A DNA stretch of 64,000 nt from Schlesneria paludicola DSM 18645 (lineage in GTDB: Bacteria; Planctomycetota; Planctomycetia; Planctomycetales; Planctomycetaceae): the NCBI RefSeq assembly GCF_000255655.1, contig NZ_JH636435.1, positions 1,831,232 through 1,895,231 of the forward strand, in the 5' to 3' direction. The position numbers and the translations under genes are program-made. The notes under the pieces are model-generated. The model was not told the origin of the DNA. It saw only the letters and a list, made by a program, of their open reading frames with translations, and made no database searches. Position 1 is the stretch's first letter. Each line of letters starts with the position of its first letter. Positions 1 through 8,402 of this stretch are shown piece by piece.

Positions 1-94
1 TGCACAACAACAGAGAAACGAAGTAGCAAAGCCACAATGAAGAAAACACCTCCAGAAGCGAGGTTGCGAGCGGATGACACAATCACTGCCGAAC

Positions 95-583
95 TCACCC
101 CTGAGGCGGCGGATCGAGTTCAATCACAAGATCAGTAGGACCAAAGTCGACGGCGACTTCCAAGGTTGAAGCGGTCTCACTATAGGGAGCAAACAGCCGC
201 TGATGCGCAGCCCACCGCTTGCGTTCCTCGTCCGACAGCATTGCCGCTGCCTCACCCATTGGTACGTTCAGACGAATCGACACGCGATGCTGCCCTGCAA
301 CAGCACCGGCCCGTCCATCACCGCCGAAACCGAGAAAGGTGACGTTCGAGAAGTTACCATCGGCCCCCACGCTGGCCACAGACTGCACGTTTTTCTGTTC
401 GAGCGAATGCAGCGTCAACGAAAAGGTTGCTGGCAGCGGGCGGCCACCCTTAAAAACAACGCTTCCCCGCACGGGGAACAACTCGAATTCGTCATTCATG
501 CCACGACCGCAGCCAACCAGCAACAGAAGCGGCAAACACCACCAACAGGTGACACGACCGCCGCAGGGAATTGCATTCGCCAC
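95..583 (-). CDS. Small lipoprotein with transthyretin/carboxypeptidase-regulatory-like fold
   Basis: Predicted outer-envelope lipoprotein of about 162 residues. A short hydrophobic stretch rich in Trp and Leu ends in a lipobox (LLVGC), followed by a beta-rich body with the 'FPVRGSVVFKGGRPLPA' pattern typical of the small DUF1559-associated lipoproteins of planctomycetes. Start choice: the frame is open up to a TTG at 652 that overlaps the stop of the upstream DUF1559 gene, but GTG 583 has an AAGGA 8 nt upstream and gives a normal signal-peptide n-region, so I prefer it. It lies directly downstream of a DUF1559 gene and is probably co-translated with it. Function unknown. Positions 1-94 hold nothing I recognise. 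Confidence 0.7.
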   Translation of the reverse strand: MANAIPCGGRVTCWWCLPLLLLVGCGRGMNDEFELFPVRGSVVFKGGRPLPATFSLTLHSLEQKNVQSVASVGADGNFSNVTFLGFGGDGRAGAVAGQHRVSIRLNVPMGEAAAMLSDEERKRWAAHQRLFAPYSETASTLEVAVDFGPTDLVIELDPPPQG

Positions 584-648
584 ACGCGCAATCCTTGAAG
601 AGCCAGAGAACAAGACTGCCGACACGAACTTGCCCAGGACGCGGCAGT

Positions 649-1830
649 TCAATTGTCACTACGCAGGGTTCCTCCCCCCGCGCGAGACGCAAGGGCGCCG
701 TAGACTCCTTCCTGACCGGCGCTGCCGTTGTCGATATTGGCACTCAGCGACCGCACACTACCGTCCGCCATGGCAAACTGAGCAAATCCGCCTACATGCC
801 AGCTTCCAAAGGTCGTTTGAACAGTCCAGCAACCGCTGCCCGTAAAGCGCGAGTTCGTAATCATGGGGTGATTCCGTCCTGCAAACCGCATGATCCCATC
901 CCCGTTGTAACCTGTCAGAACCGTGGATTCCGACCAGCGTGCCGAACTGCAGCCATTGGCCGTTGTGGCCGCATTAAAGTCGATCAACTCTGCACTGAGG
1001 AACTTCTCACCGAAAAGAATCGTGTTCGTCAATCCATCCGTAATGTCCTTGAGTCCACGGGAATAGCGGAACGAGATGTCACAGGCGCAGCCGCAAGATG
1101 GACCCAGATCGGAAGACGATGGACTTCCATCACAGCCTGGCTGTGCACGGCATTCTGCAACCTTGCCCGTGACGGGATCCATCGCTCGCAAAAAGGGCCC
1201 GTTCATGACGTTCATAAGCAAATCACCCGCATTGGCTGCTTCGATCGCGACATACACCGAACCACCGTTCGCACCGTAGTCAGAGCGACCGGTAGGACCG
1301 CGTGGTTTATCGAGGGGAATCCCGGCAGTGGTCTGGCCAGGAGCCAACGGCAGCGAAGCAGGGCAGGCACTCGGCTCGTTCGCGAAACTCTGCCCCTCGT
1401 CGAAGCAGTGGGCACTTCGGATGGTCGGACAATAGAACAGCGGAATCTCGACACCTGCCTTCAGCGGGTCGTAAACGAATCCACCGGGCCCCATACTCAT
1501 TCCCTGCACACAGTACCGCTTCTTGACATCCCAGTTGCTGTAAGTCGGCGCCTGATCAAGATAGGGCAGAATCATCACCGCCCAACTGGCCCAGCCACGA
1601 CTCAAATCCAGCGGCGGAAGCCCCCCATAGGTGCTTTCGAAGTTGTGAGCGGCCAGAGCGATCTGCTTCAGATTGTTTTTGCACTGCATAACCCGAGCGG
1701 ATTCGCGAGCCTGCTGCACGGCAGGCAGCAGTAGCGCCACCAGAATCCCAATGATCGCGATCACCACCAGCAATTCAACCAGAGTGAACCCACCACGTGT
1801 GGAACGCTGCACCGTCCGACTTCTCAGCAT
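649..1830 (-). CDS. DUF1559 domain protein with prepilin-type N-terminus
   Basis: About 393 residues. The N-terminus has the type IV prepilin/pseudopilin cleavage motif ([20 protein letters not shown]), followed by the usual '[27 protein letters not shown]' helix of the family. The C-terminus carries the DUF1559 signature ([21 protein letters not shown]). The prepilin motif predicts processing by a prepilin peptidase and an envelope location; the role of DUF1559 proteins is not established. ATG 1830 was chosen over more upstream in-frame codons because AGGAGGT sits 3-4 nt before it. Its stop overlaps a possible start of the next lipoprotein gene, so the two form an operon. Confidence 0.92.
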   Translation of the reverse strand: MLRSRTVQRSTRGGFTLVELLVVIAIIGILVALLLPAVQQARESARVMQCKNNLKQIALAAHNFESTYGGLPPLDLSRGWASWAVMILPYLDQAPTYSNWDVKKRYCVQGMSMGPGGFVYDPLKAGVEIPLFYCPTIRSAHCFDEGQSFANEPSACPASLPLAPGQTTAGIPLDKPRGPTGRSDYGANGGSVYVAIEAANAGDLLMNVMNGPFLRAMDPVTGKVAECRAQPGCDGSPSSSDLGPSCGCACDISFRYSRGLKDITDGLTNTILFGEKFLSAELIDFNAATTANGCSSARWSESTVLTGYNGDGIMRFAGRNHPMITNSRFTGSGCWTVQTTFGSWHVGGFAQFAMADGSVRSLSANIDNGSAGQEGVYGALASRAGGGTLRSDN

Positions 1831-1884
1831 GTGACCTCCTCGCCCCGCGTAATCGACGCGGAGTATCCTGAATGACACGAACAA

Positions 1885-2610
1885 GACACGATGAATGAAA
1901 CATGTCGCTCACCGCGAACTGACCAACCCCGCTAAGCTCTTTCTCACGGCGGTCGCACAAGCCTTTCAGACCCCAATCAGCGGCAGACAATCGGAAACAG
2001 AATTAAAATTAAACAAAACCAAGAACAGTCAATCAATATCAAACACACCCAATGCGATGAACGCAAAAAACACGCCGTCACATGGCGTATTCGAATTAAA
2101 ATCGACCACAAAAACCAATGAACAACATGCACTTTTGAACACAACAGGCCAATGCATTAAGAAGAACTTAAGCGTCATCAAGAAAAAGAGTTACGACCAG
2201 CTGGACGAAGACGTTCGTTTTTTGCCATTTCGGCAAGAATTTGCGGAGTTTTTTTTATCGGAACAGCCACAGCCCATCCGTGTCCGCTTGGTTCACCTGC
2301 ACGACCGAATGCAAGCACATCACTCACTTTGGAAGTCTAAGCGGCACATCAACACAGTCGCCGCGCAGGCAACGCATCTCAACAGCAGTCACCTGAGACC
2401 TCGGCCCGGTTCGCTGTTGCCAGAGCCCGGAATGTCGTCGATCTCTCACGGATGCGGAATTCCTGGCGCGGAATTCCTGGCGCGGAATTCCTGGCGTCGA
2501 AGATGACCTCGAGCGACTCAGCGGAATTGCAGCGAATCGAGGCGTGTCAAAACACCGCGGCCCGCAAACCATACCCACGTGACTTTCGCACGAACCGCTG
2601 GCTGACACGA
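1885..2610. other. Gene-free AT-rich intergenic region
   Basis: Between two leftward genes. From roughly 1990 to 2260 the sequence is markedly A-rich compared with its surroundings. An open frame on the plus strand (1895-2506) has poor, low-complexity composition and no family character, so I do not call it. The region presumably contains the promoter of the DUF1559/lipoprotein operon near 1880-1990, but I cannot fix a -35/-10 pair. Three tandem 14-bp repeats lie at 2455-2496. Confidence 0.6.
2455..2496. repeat. Three perfect tandem 14-bp repeats
   Basis: The unit CGGAATTCCTGGCG occurs three times head to tail (2455-2468, 2469-2482, 2483-2496). Each unit contains the palindrome GGAATTCC, so the array is three evenly spaced dyads one and a half helical turns apart. 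No gene overlaps it with any confidence. Confidence 0.9.
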
Positions 2611-2676
2611 TAAAAAAATCGGCCATCAATGCACAAAGCGAGGTCCGAAAACCCCGCTTTGTGCATTGATGGCCGA
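2611..2676 (-). terminator. Rho-independent terminator of the HEAT lipoprotein gene
   Basis: A perfect 22-bp stem (2655-2676 pairing with 2619-2640) with a 14-nt loop. Read on the minus strand it is followed by a run of seven T (complement of 2612-2618). It lies 17 nt after the stop of the minus-strand HEAT gene. The stem is unusually long for an intrinsic terminator. Confidence 0.9.
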
Positions 2677-2692
2677 CCGACGCGTAACGCGC

Positions 2693-4396
2693 CTATTTTT
2701 CGATTTGCTGGAGTGAGTAAGCAATGGCGGACTTCAACTCTTCGTCCTTCGTCGAGTCCATCAGGCGATGGAGTTCAGCCCCGGATCGTTTTGCATAGGG
2801 ACCGATTTCACCCAGAGCGTAGACGGCTCCGACACGAACCTTCGATACCGGATCACCCGTCGCCTTCATGAGTGCCTGGACCGCCTCGGGAGACTGTGGG
2901 GCGAGCTCGGCGAACGAGTAAGTCGCCAGCCACCGCACATTCTCATCTCGCTCCGACAGGCACGACAGCAGACATTGCAGTGCCTGCAACGACCAGTCGT
3001 CGTGGCGGATCAGAACTTCGGCAGCGCGAAGTCGAATCTGCCCATCTCGATCGTTCATGCTGGCGGCCAGCGATCCGAGAACTTCATTTGCCTGGGGTCC
3101 CATTTCATCCAAGACCGCAACACTGAATGATCGCAGGCTGGCATCCCGAGACTTGAGCGATGCCGTCACCACGGCCGCGGACTCGCCGGTCGTCAAATTC
3201 AGCCGAGCCATTGCGAGCGCGGCATGAACTCGTACGAACGCATCCTCATGCTTCAGCATTTGTCGCAGAAGCGGTTCCGCTGCGCGCCCGTCTCCTCCCA
3301 ACTGCCCAATCCGGTGTAGCCCCTGCTTCAAGGATTCCGAGTCTGCAAGATCCATTCCCCCCAATACGTCGCGCAATTCGCCGTCCGCTTGTGGACAAGT
3401 CGCCGTTAACCCCTGCTGCGACTCGTGATGCGCTCCACTCTTTTTCTCTGAAACTCTGGTGACCGCCAGCTTCTTTTCGGAGACTGGCTTTTCCTCGAAC
3501 AGTGAACTCTCGTCCTCAGTTCGGGTATTTGTGGCTTTGGCCTCGGCCAGATCGTCGTCCCATGAGTGCGCCGCCTCTGCCTTTCGTGGCTTTTCCTTGC
3601 GAGCGACTGGTTTGTCACTCTCCGAGAGGGGCGACTCGTCTTCTGTTGGCTCAGAAACGATGGCTGACTTCACCGATTTGGATTCCGGTTGCGTTTCGGT
3701 ATCGAGCCAATCGGCGATGTCGTCATTCTCTTCGATCTTGGCGACTTCTTTCTTTACCTGCACGACGTTCTTGCGAGACGACGGCTTCGTCTCGGCAACC
3801 GCGTCGACTTCCTCATCGACCTCTGGCTTGGCAACCTTTTTCACCGGTTTCGTCGCGGTCGGCTTTTCCATTTTGTCGACGAAGGAATACAGGTCGTCAT
3901 CGGCCGTGGAGGCACTGGCTTTAGGCTTCGCAGGCTTGGCCGGCTTCGTGCTGCCCGCCAAGGCGATTTCATCTTTTTCGTTGCTGCCCGATTCCACACG
4001 CGTCTCTGTCGCAGGCTTTTTCTTCTTTGCGGTTTCCGCTGCCGTGAACTTTTCATGTTCAGCGTCAATCGCTTTCGACTTCGACTTGGTCGCGCTGGCC
4101 GTCTTGATGTCCTTATCCTTGTCCTTCGACTTCGAGTCCTTTGCAACAGCGCTCTCTTTGCTGTCTTTGGACGCAGAGTCTTTGGACTTCGATGGCTTCG
4201 AGTCAGCGACTTCGACAGACGACTTTTTCCTGGGTGTCTTTTCGTTCAGTTTCTTTTCAGCCGCTGCGATCTCTTCTTCCGTCCGTTTTTTGGACGACGT
4301 TTTGGCGAGCCAATCTCGAGTTTGAGCGCAGCCACTCAGATCTCCCAACATGGCCGCCAATAACAACAATCCGAAGGGGTGATACCACTTGTTCAT
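2693..4396 (-). CDS. HEAT-repeat lipoprotein with long charged linker
   Basis: 567 residues. An N-terminal hydrophobic segment ends in a lipobox (LSGC, Cys23). Residues about 30-340 are a low-complexity linker very rich in Lys, Ser, Glu, Asp and Ala (repeats such as KSKDS and EKPVSEKK). Residues about 345-567 form alpha-helical HEAT/PBS-lyase-type repeats (AAEPLLRQMLKHEDAFVRVHAALAMARL and similar modules). Such architecture suggests a lipid-anchored protein whose HEAT domain reaches out on a flexible tether to bind partners; the function is unknown. It is monocistronic, ends at a strong terminator, and diverges from the ThiF-like gene. Confidence 0.85.
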   Translation of the reverse strand: MNKWYHPFGLLLLAAMLGDLSGCAQTRDWLAKTSSKKRTEEEIAAAEKKLNEKTPRKKSSVEVADSKPSKSKDSASKDSKESAVAKDSKSKDKDKDIKTASATKSKSKAIDAEHEKFTAAETAKKKKPATETRVESGSNEKDEIALAGSTKPAKPAKPKASASTADDDLYSFVDKMEKPTATKPVKKVAKPEVDEEVDAVAETKPSSRKNVVQVKKEVAKIEENDDIADWLDTETQPESKSVKSAIVSEPTEDESPLSESDKPVARKEKPRKAEAAHSWDDDLAEAKATNTRTEDESSLFEEKPVSEKKLAVTRVSEKKSGAHHESQQGLTATCPQADGELRDVLGGMDLADSESLKQGLHRIGQLGGDGRAAEPLLRQMLKHEDAFVRVHAALAMARLNLTTGESAAVVTASLKSRDASLRSFSVAVLDEMGPQANEVLGSLAASMNDRDGQIRLRAAEVLIRHDDWSLQALQCLLSCLSERDENVRWLATYSFAELAPQSPEAVQALMKATGDPVSKVRVGAVYALGEIGPYAKRSGAELHRLMDSTKDEELKSAIAYSLQQIEK

Positions 4397-4626
4397 GTCA
4401 CAACCTTGTGAACCGCATTCGGGGGTTGGTAAAACGCCATGGTGAGCTTCGGCAAACCCGGCCTAAACCAGTAGAATATTTGACTTGTTTCAATGTATCG
4501 GTTGCGACGGTCGTAAGAGTTCAACGGATCAGGACTGCTTCTCAGTTAACGGCAGAATTCGCGGAACAGTTTGCGCAATATTCCCACCTTCGAATCCCGC
4601 CGCGCGTCATCCATAAGGCCAGTCAC

Positions 4627-5700
4627 GTGACCAACGATACTGCCGATCCTGTAAGTTCTTCGCCTGAATCGCTGGACCGGTACAGCCGTCAAATGCGATT
4701 TTCCGGAATTGGTGTCGAGGGACAGGAACGAATTCGGGCATCGAAGGTCCTGCTATGCGGGTGCGGTGCACTCGGAACAGTACTCGCCGATACCTTGGTC
4801 CGAGCGGGAGTGGGGTTGCTGCGGATTGTCGACCGCGATTTCGTCGACCTGACCAATCTGCAACGACAGGTCCTGTTCGATGAACGCGATGTCGAAGAAC
4901 ACCTTCCCAAGTCCATCGTCGCGGCCAACAAGCTGGCGCGCATCAACTCGCAAGTGAAGCTCGAACCGATTGTGGCGGACATCGACAGTCGTAATGCGAT
5001 GGACCTGGCGTCAGGAGTCGACTTGATCCTGGATGGAACGGACAACTTCGAAGTTCGCTTCCTGATGAACGACGTGTCGCTTGAGACCGGCATTCCCTGG
5101 ATCTATGCCGGTTGTGTCGGCAGCCACGGCCAAACGATGACCATCTTTCCCAACCAGTCCCCCTGCTTGAGATGCCTGATCGAAACGCCGCCGGATGCCG
5201 GTGCGGTTGAAACCTGCGACACGGCCGGCGTGATCGGGCCCGCGATTCACCTGATCACGTCGATCCAGGCCACGATGGCACTCAAGATTCTCGCAGGCAA
5301 ACGAGAGTTGATTCCGCCACAACTGACGATCGTGGATATCTGGGACGGCACATTTCGCAATATGAATGTCGCGAACCTGCGAGAAAAGAGCCAATGCCCG
5401 GCCTGTATTCAAGGACGGCGCGATTGGCTGCATGGACGTCACGCCTCACAATCGACCGTGCTCTGCGGACGAAACTCCGTCCAGATTTCACCCGCGTTTC
5501 CGGCTCAACTACCGCTCGAGGAACTGGCACGCCGGCTCGAACTCTCGGGAAAGGTGACTCGCAACCCCTATCTGGTCCGTCTCACCGTGCTCGATCCCCC
5601 ATGTGAGATCACTGTGTTCCGCGATGGTCGGGCAATTATTCAGGGAACCAACGATATCAGCGTCGCCCGCGGACTTTACGCGCGGTTTGTCGGTGCCTGA
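4627..5700 (+). CDS. ThiF/MoeB/HesA-family adenylyltransferase
   Basis: About 357 residues. This E1-like family adenylates the C-terminal glycine of a ubiquitin-like sulfur carrier (ThiS or MoaD type). Seen: 'SLDRYSRQMRFSGIGVEGQ' N-terminus, nucleotide-binding CGCGALGT, the DxxxLTNLQRQ motif, DGTDNFEVRFLMND, two zinc-ligand pairs (CLRC and CPAC), and the conserved cysteine in ETCDTAGVIGP. The C-terminal 80 residues after the second CxxC do not look like a rhodanese domain. The start is uncertain: GTG 4627 follows a weak AAGG and places the family N-terminus about 16 residues in. No ThiS/MoaD-like gene is visible nearby, so the pathway (thiamin, molybdopterin or other) is undecided. Confidence 0.88.
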   Translation: MTNDTADPVSSSPESLDRYSRQMRFSGIGVEGQERIRASKVLLCGCGALGTVLADTLVRAGVGLLRIVDRDFVDLTNLQRQVLFDERDVEEHLPKSIVAANKLARINSQVKLEPIVADIDSRNAMDLASGVDLILDGTDNFEVRFLMNDVSLETGIPWIYAGCVGSHGQTMTIFPNQSPCLRCLIETPPDAGAVETCDTAGVIGPAIHLITSIQATMALKILAGKRELIPPQLTIVDIWDGTFRNMNVANLREKSQCPACIQGRRDWLHGRHASQSTVLCGRNSVQISPAFPAQLPLEELARRLELSGKVTRNPYLVRLTVLDPPCEITVFRDGRAIIQGTNDISVARGLYARFVGA

Positions 5701-5853
5701 TCGAAGGGCCGCCAGGTGTACCGTGCATGAATTCCCGCATTTCATCCTGCGGGAATGCGAACCTGACGCGAGCAGCATTTGACGCCTGCAGACGCCGCTG
5801 CCACACTGCCCAATACGAAGAACCAATCGTTGAAGTGCTCTGGGGAATTGAGA

Positions 5854-7137
5854 ATGGTGTTGATGTTACGAATCGTACTTGCCATGTTCGTCGCTGTAAT
5901 GGCGTGTCCAGTCTTCGCGGACCAATGGCCCAACTGGCGCGGTCCTGCGAACGACGGTCTCTGCTCAGAATCGAATCTACCAGTTGAATGGAACAAGACC
6001 AAAAACATGGCCTGGAAGATCGCACTTCCCGGTCCCGGTGGTGCCACGCCGGTTGTCTGGGACGACCGAATCTTCCTGACCTCAACCGATCCCGATGGAC
6101 AGCTCTTGCTGCTGGCCTACACGCGGGAGGGAAGCGAGGCGTGGCGACAAATTGTCTCGCATGGAAATAAAAACGTCCGCGGCGACGAAGGCAATTCGGC
6201 GTCTCCCTCTCCGGTCACCGATGGCCAGCATGTCTGGGCATTTTTCGCGAATGGAATCCTGGGCTGTTATACGGTGGATGGAATCGAAGTCTGGAAGTTC
6301 GACGTCCAGGATCGCTATGGCAAGTTTGACATTCAGTTCGGGCTGACATCCACCCCCGTCTTCGACCAGGGAATCCTGTACCAGCAACTGATCCACGGTG
6401 ACGGCGATGCCAACACACGTGAAGCCTGTGTCTTCGCCATCAACGCGTTGACAGGCCGCGAGGTCTGGAAAGTCAATCGGCCAAGCGACGCGATCGCCGA
6501 GAATGAGCATTCGTACGCTTCCCCGATCATCTACAACGATGGCCAGCAAAAATTCTTACTGTCGCACGGTGCCGACTTCGTTGTGGCACACGACCTGACA
6601 GACGGACATGAACTCTGGCGCTGCGGCGACCTCAATAAGAAATCAAACTACGACCGAACACTGCGATTCGTCGCATCACCTGCCGTCGCGAAGGGGATCA
6701 TTCTTGTTCCCAGTGCGAAGAAGGGACCGATTGTCGCACTCAAGCCGAACGGACATGGTGACATTACCACCAATCCGGAATTCCATCTGTGGGCCTCTGC
6801 ACGAACGCCCGACGTTCCATCGCCCCTCATCGTCGGGGATCTCGTTTATCTCTGTATGGAGAATGGGGACCTTGCCATCCTGCGAAAGAACACCGGTGAA
6901 CAACTCGACTATCAGCGAACAAACCGGCAGCGTCACCGGTCGTCACCCGTCTATGCCGATGGCCGGATCTATCTGACCGCACGCGACGGGCGAACCACGG
7001 TCGTCAAGGCGGGCGAAAAGGTTGAAATTCTGGCCGAGAACGACTTGGAAGAAGACATTTCGGCCTCTGCGGCGTTCTCGAATGGCGTCATTTATTTGCG
7101 AACGTTCAATCATTTGTGGGCCATTCAGAAAAAGTAG
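5854..7137 (+). CDS. Secreted PQQ-binding-like beta-propeller protein
   Basis: About 427 residues with a cleavable signal peptide (hydrophobic stretch ending CPVFA-DQWPNWRGP). 'QWPNWRGPxxDG' is the hallmark start of planctomycete outer-membrane-assembly/PQQ-like beta-propeller proteins. Several blades with 'AFF-NGxLGCYTVDGIEVWKFD' type strands follow. There is no catalytic motif of true PQQ alcohol dehydrogenases that I can pick out, so it may be a scaffold or binding protein. ATG 5854 has GGGGA upstream. It is followed closely by the CBM9-like and thioesterase genes in the same direction. Confidence 0.88.
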   Translation: MVLMLRIVLAMFVAVMACPVFADQWPNWRGPANDGLCSESNLPVEWNKTKNMAWKIALPGPGGATPVVWDDRIFLTSTDPDGQLLLLAYTREGSEAWRQIVSHGNKNVRGDEGNSASPSPVTDGQHVWAFFANGILGCYTVDGIEVWKFDVQDRYGKFDIQFGLTSTPVFDQGILYQQLIHGDGDANTREACVFAINALTGREVWKVNRPSDAIAENEHSYASPIIYNDGQQKFLLSHGADFVVAHDLTDGHELWRCGDLNKKSNYDRTLRFVASPAVAKGIILVPSAKKGPIVALKPNGHGDITTNPEFHLWASARTPDVPSPLIVGDLVYLCMENGDLAILRKNTGEQLDYQRTNRQRHRSSPVYADGRIYLTARDGRTTVVKAGEKVEILAENDLEEDISASAAFSNGVIYLRTFNHLWAIQKK

Positions 7138-7145
7138 ATCGTTCG

Positions 7146-7802
7146 ATGAACCAGATTGTTCCGCCCCGTTTTCTGTTTCGATGGTCCTTCACAGCCAAAA
7201 AGCTCGATCACCTGCCCTCAACGACGGGCCGATTGCTCGATTTACCGAACGACTGTGCCCTCCCCAGTATCGGTGAGCTTGATCAGCACTCCGATTTTGC
7301 CCTCGTGAAGCTCGCTTGGAATGATCGAGGCCTGGCGCTCAGCCTGACGGTGTCCGGAAAAACACGTCAACCAGATTGTGTTGCCAGCGAATTGCTGCGC
7401 TCGGATGGAATTCGGATATGGATCGACACAAGAAACACCCAGACGGTCCATCGCGCGACAAAATTCTGCCATCAGTTCGTCCTATTGCCAGCGGGTGGTG
7501 GGCGGAAACGAACCGAGCCCGTAGTGGAATCGCTGGCGGTTGCCCGCGCACGTGAAGAGACCATGCTGCCGGCGGTCGAGCTTGTTCAAATTCAAGCTGA
7601 ATCCACCACCAATGGATACTGGATCGACGCCTGGTTTCCTGCCGAAGTCTTCACAGGCTTTGATCCGGCGACCAGCCCGCGGCTGGGATTTCACTATCGG
7701 GTCCTCGATGCGGAATTGGGCGATCAAACACTGGCAGTCGGCAGCGAGTTTCCCTATGACTCCGATCCAAGCTTATGGCCGACGATCGAGCTGATCGCGT
7801 GA
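7146..7802 (+). CDS. CBM9-like domain protein of unknown function
   Basis: About 218 residues, no signal peptide. The pattern 'FALVKLAWNDRGLALSLTVSGK...SDGIRIWIDTRNT...HRATKFCHQFVLLP...GYWIDAWFPAEVFTGFDP...LGFHYRVLDAELGDQTLAVGSEFPYDSDPSLWPTIEL' matches carbohydrate-binding family 9-like beta-sandwich domains that stand alone in planctomycetes. Whether it binds sugar cannot be told. The start ATG 7146 lies 8 nt after the propeller gene; the stop overlaps a GTG of the thioesterase frame. Likely an operon with both neighbours. Confidence 0.72.
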   Translation: MNQIVPPRFLFRWSFTAKKLDHLPSTTGRLLDLPNDCALPSIGELDQHSDFALVKLAWNDRGLALSLTVSGKTRQPDCVASELLRSDGIRIWIDTRNTQTVHRATKFCHQFVLLPAGGGRKRTEPVVESLAVARAREETMLPAVELVQIQAESTTNGYWIDAWFPAEVFTGFDPATSPRLGFHYRVLDAELGDQTLAVGSEFPYDSDPSLWPTIELIA

Positions 7803-7831
7803 ATGACCCTGATTTACGGCGAAAGAGACCA

Positions 7832-8218
7832 ATGCTGACGGAACATTCGATCACAATGCGCGTCCGATACTGCGAAACGGATGCGATGGGATTTCTGCAT
7901 CATTCGCAGTTTTTTAACTTCTTCGAGCAAGGCCGAACGGAGCTCTTGCGTGCACAAGGCGGTTGCTACCGCGATATCGAAGAATCGGGTTTGTTTCTTG
8001 TCGTGGCAAAACTTCAGTGCCAGTACCATTCACCGGCGCGCTATGACGATCTCCTGACGCTCGTCACCAAAGTCGATAACATTTCGGCAGTCAAAATCGA
8101 GCATAGCTACAAGCTGTACTGTGGTGACAAGCTGCTCGCGTCCGCAAAAAGTACGCTGGCCTGCGTCGATCGCGAAGGAAAGATCCAGCGGCTGCCTGAT
8201 TCGATCTCGGCCCACTGA
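7832..8218 (+). CDS. Acyl-CoA thioesterase, 4HBT/YbgC family
   Basis: 128 residues, the usual size for a hotdog-fold thioesterase. Key segment RVRYCETDAMGFLHHSQFFNFFEQGRTELLR contains the catalytic Asp of the 4-hydroxybenzoyl-CoA thioesterase/YbgC group (Y-x-E-T-D-x-M-G-x-x-H/Y), and the 'ARYDDLLTLVTKV' strand follows as expected. It hydrolyses acyl-CoA thioesters in the cytoplasm; substrate unknown. Alternative start: GTG 7799, which overlaps the stop of the preceding gene (GTGA) and would add 11 residues and couple translation. Confidence 0.9.
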   Translation: MLTEHSITMRVRYCETDAMGFLHHSQFFNFFEQGRTELLRAQGGCYRDIEESGLFLVVAKLQCQYHSPARYDDLLTLVTKVDNISAVKIEHSYKLYCGDKLLASAKSTLACVDREGKIQRLPDSISAH

Positions 8219-8402
8219 CGCAATTGCCGAAATCCACCGATCTGATATTGTGCGGCATCTCGATTCTTCGCAAATTCTATGCATGTGGGCGACAACGCGA
8301 CATTCCCGGCAGGCAAGGCCCGAATTCGCGCGTCTGCCTTCGTCATGGATCTCGAACAATTAAGTTCACGCTCAATCCGCGACTACTGTTCCAGGCCAAA
8401 CG

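Noticed and set aside
1895-2506. 203-codon plus-strand open frame in the A-rich intergenic region
   Set aside because: Low-complexity composition, no family character, frame runs through the 14-bp tandem repeats and ends in them; antisense to nothing useful.
3459-4325. 288-codon plus-strand open frame opposite the HEAT lipoprotein
   Set aside because: Ser/Phe-rich shadow of the Lys/Glu-rich linker read on the other strand.
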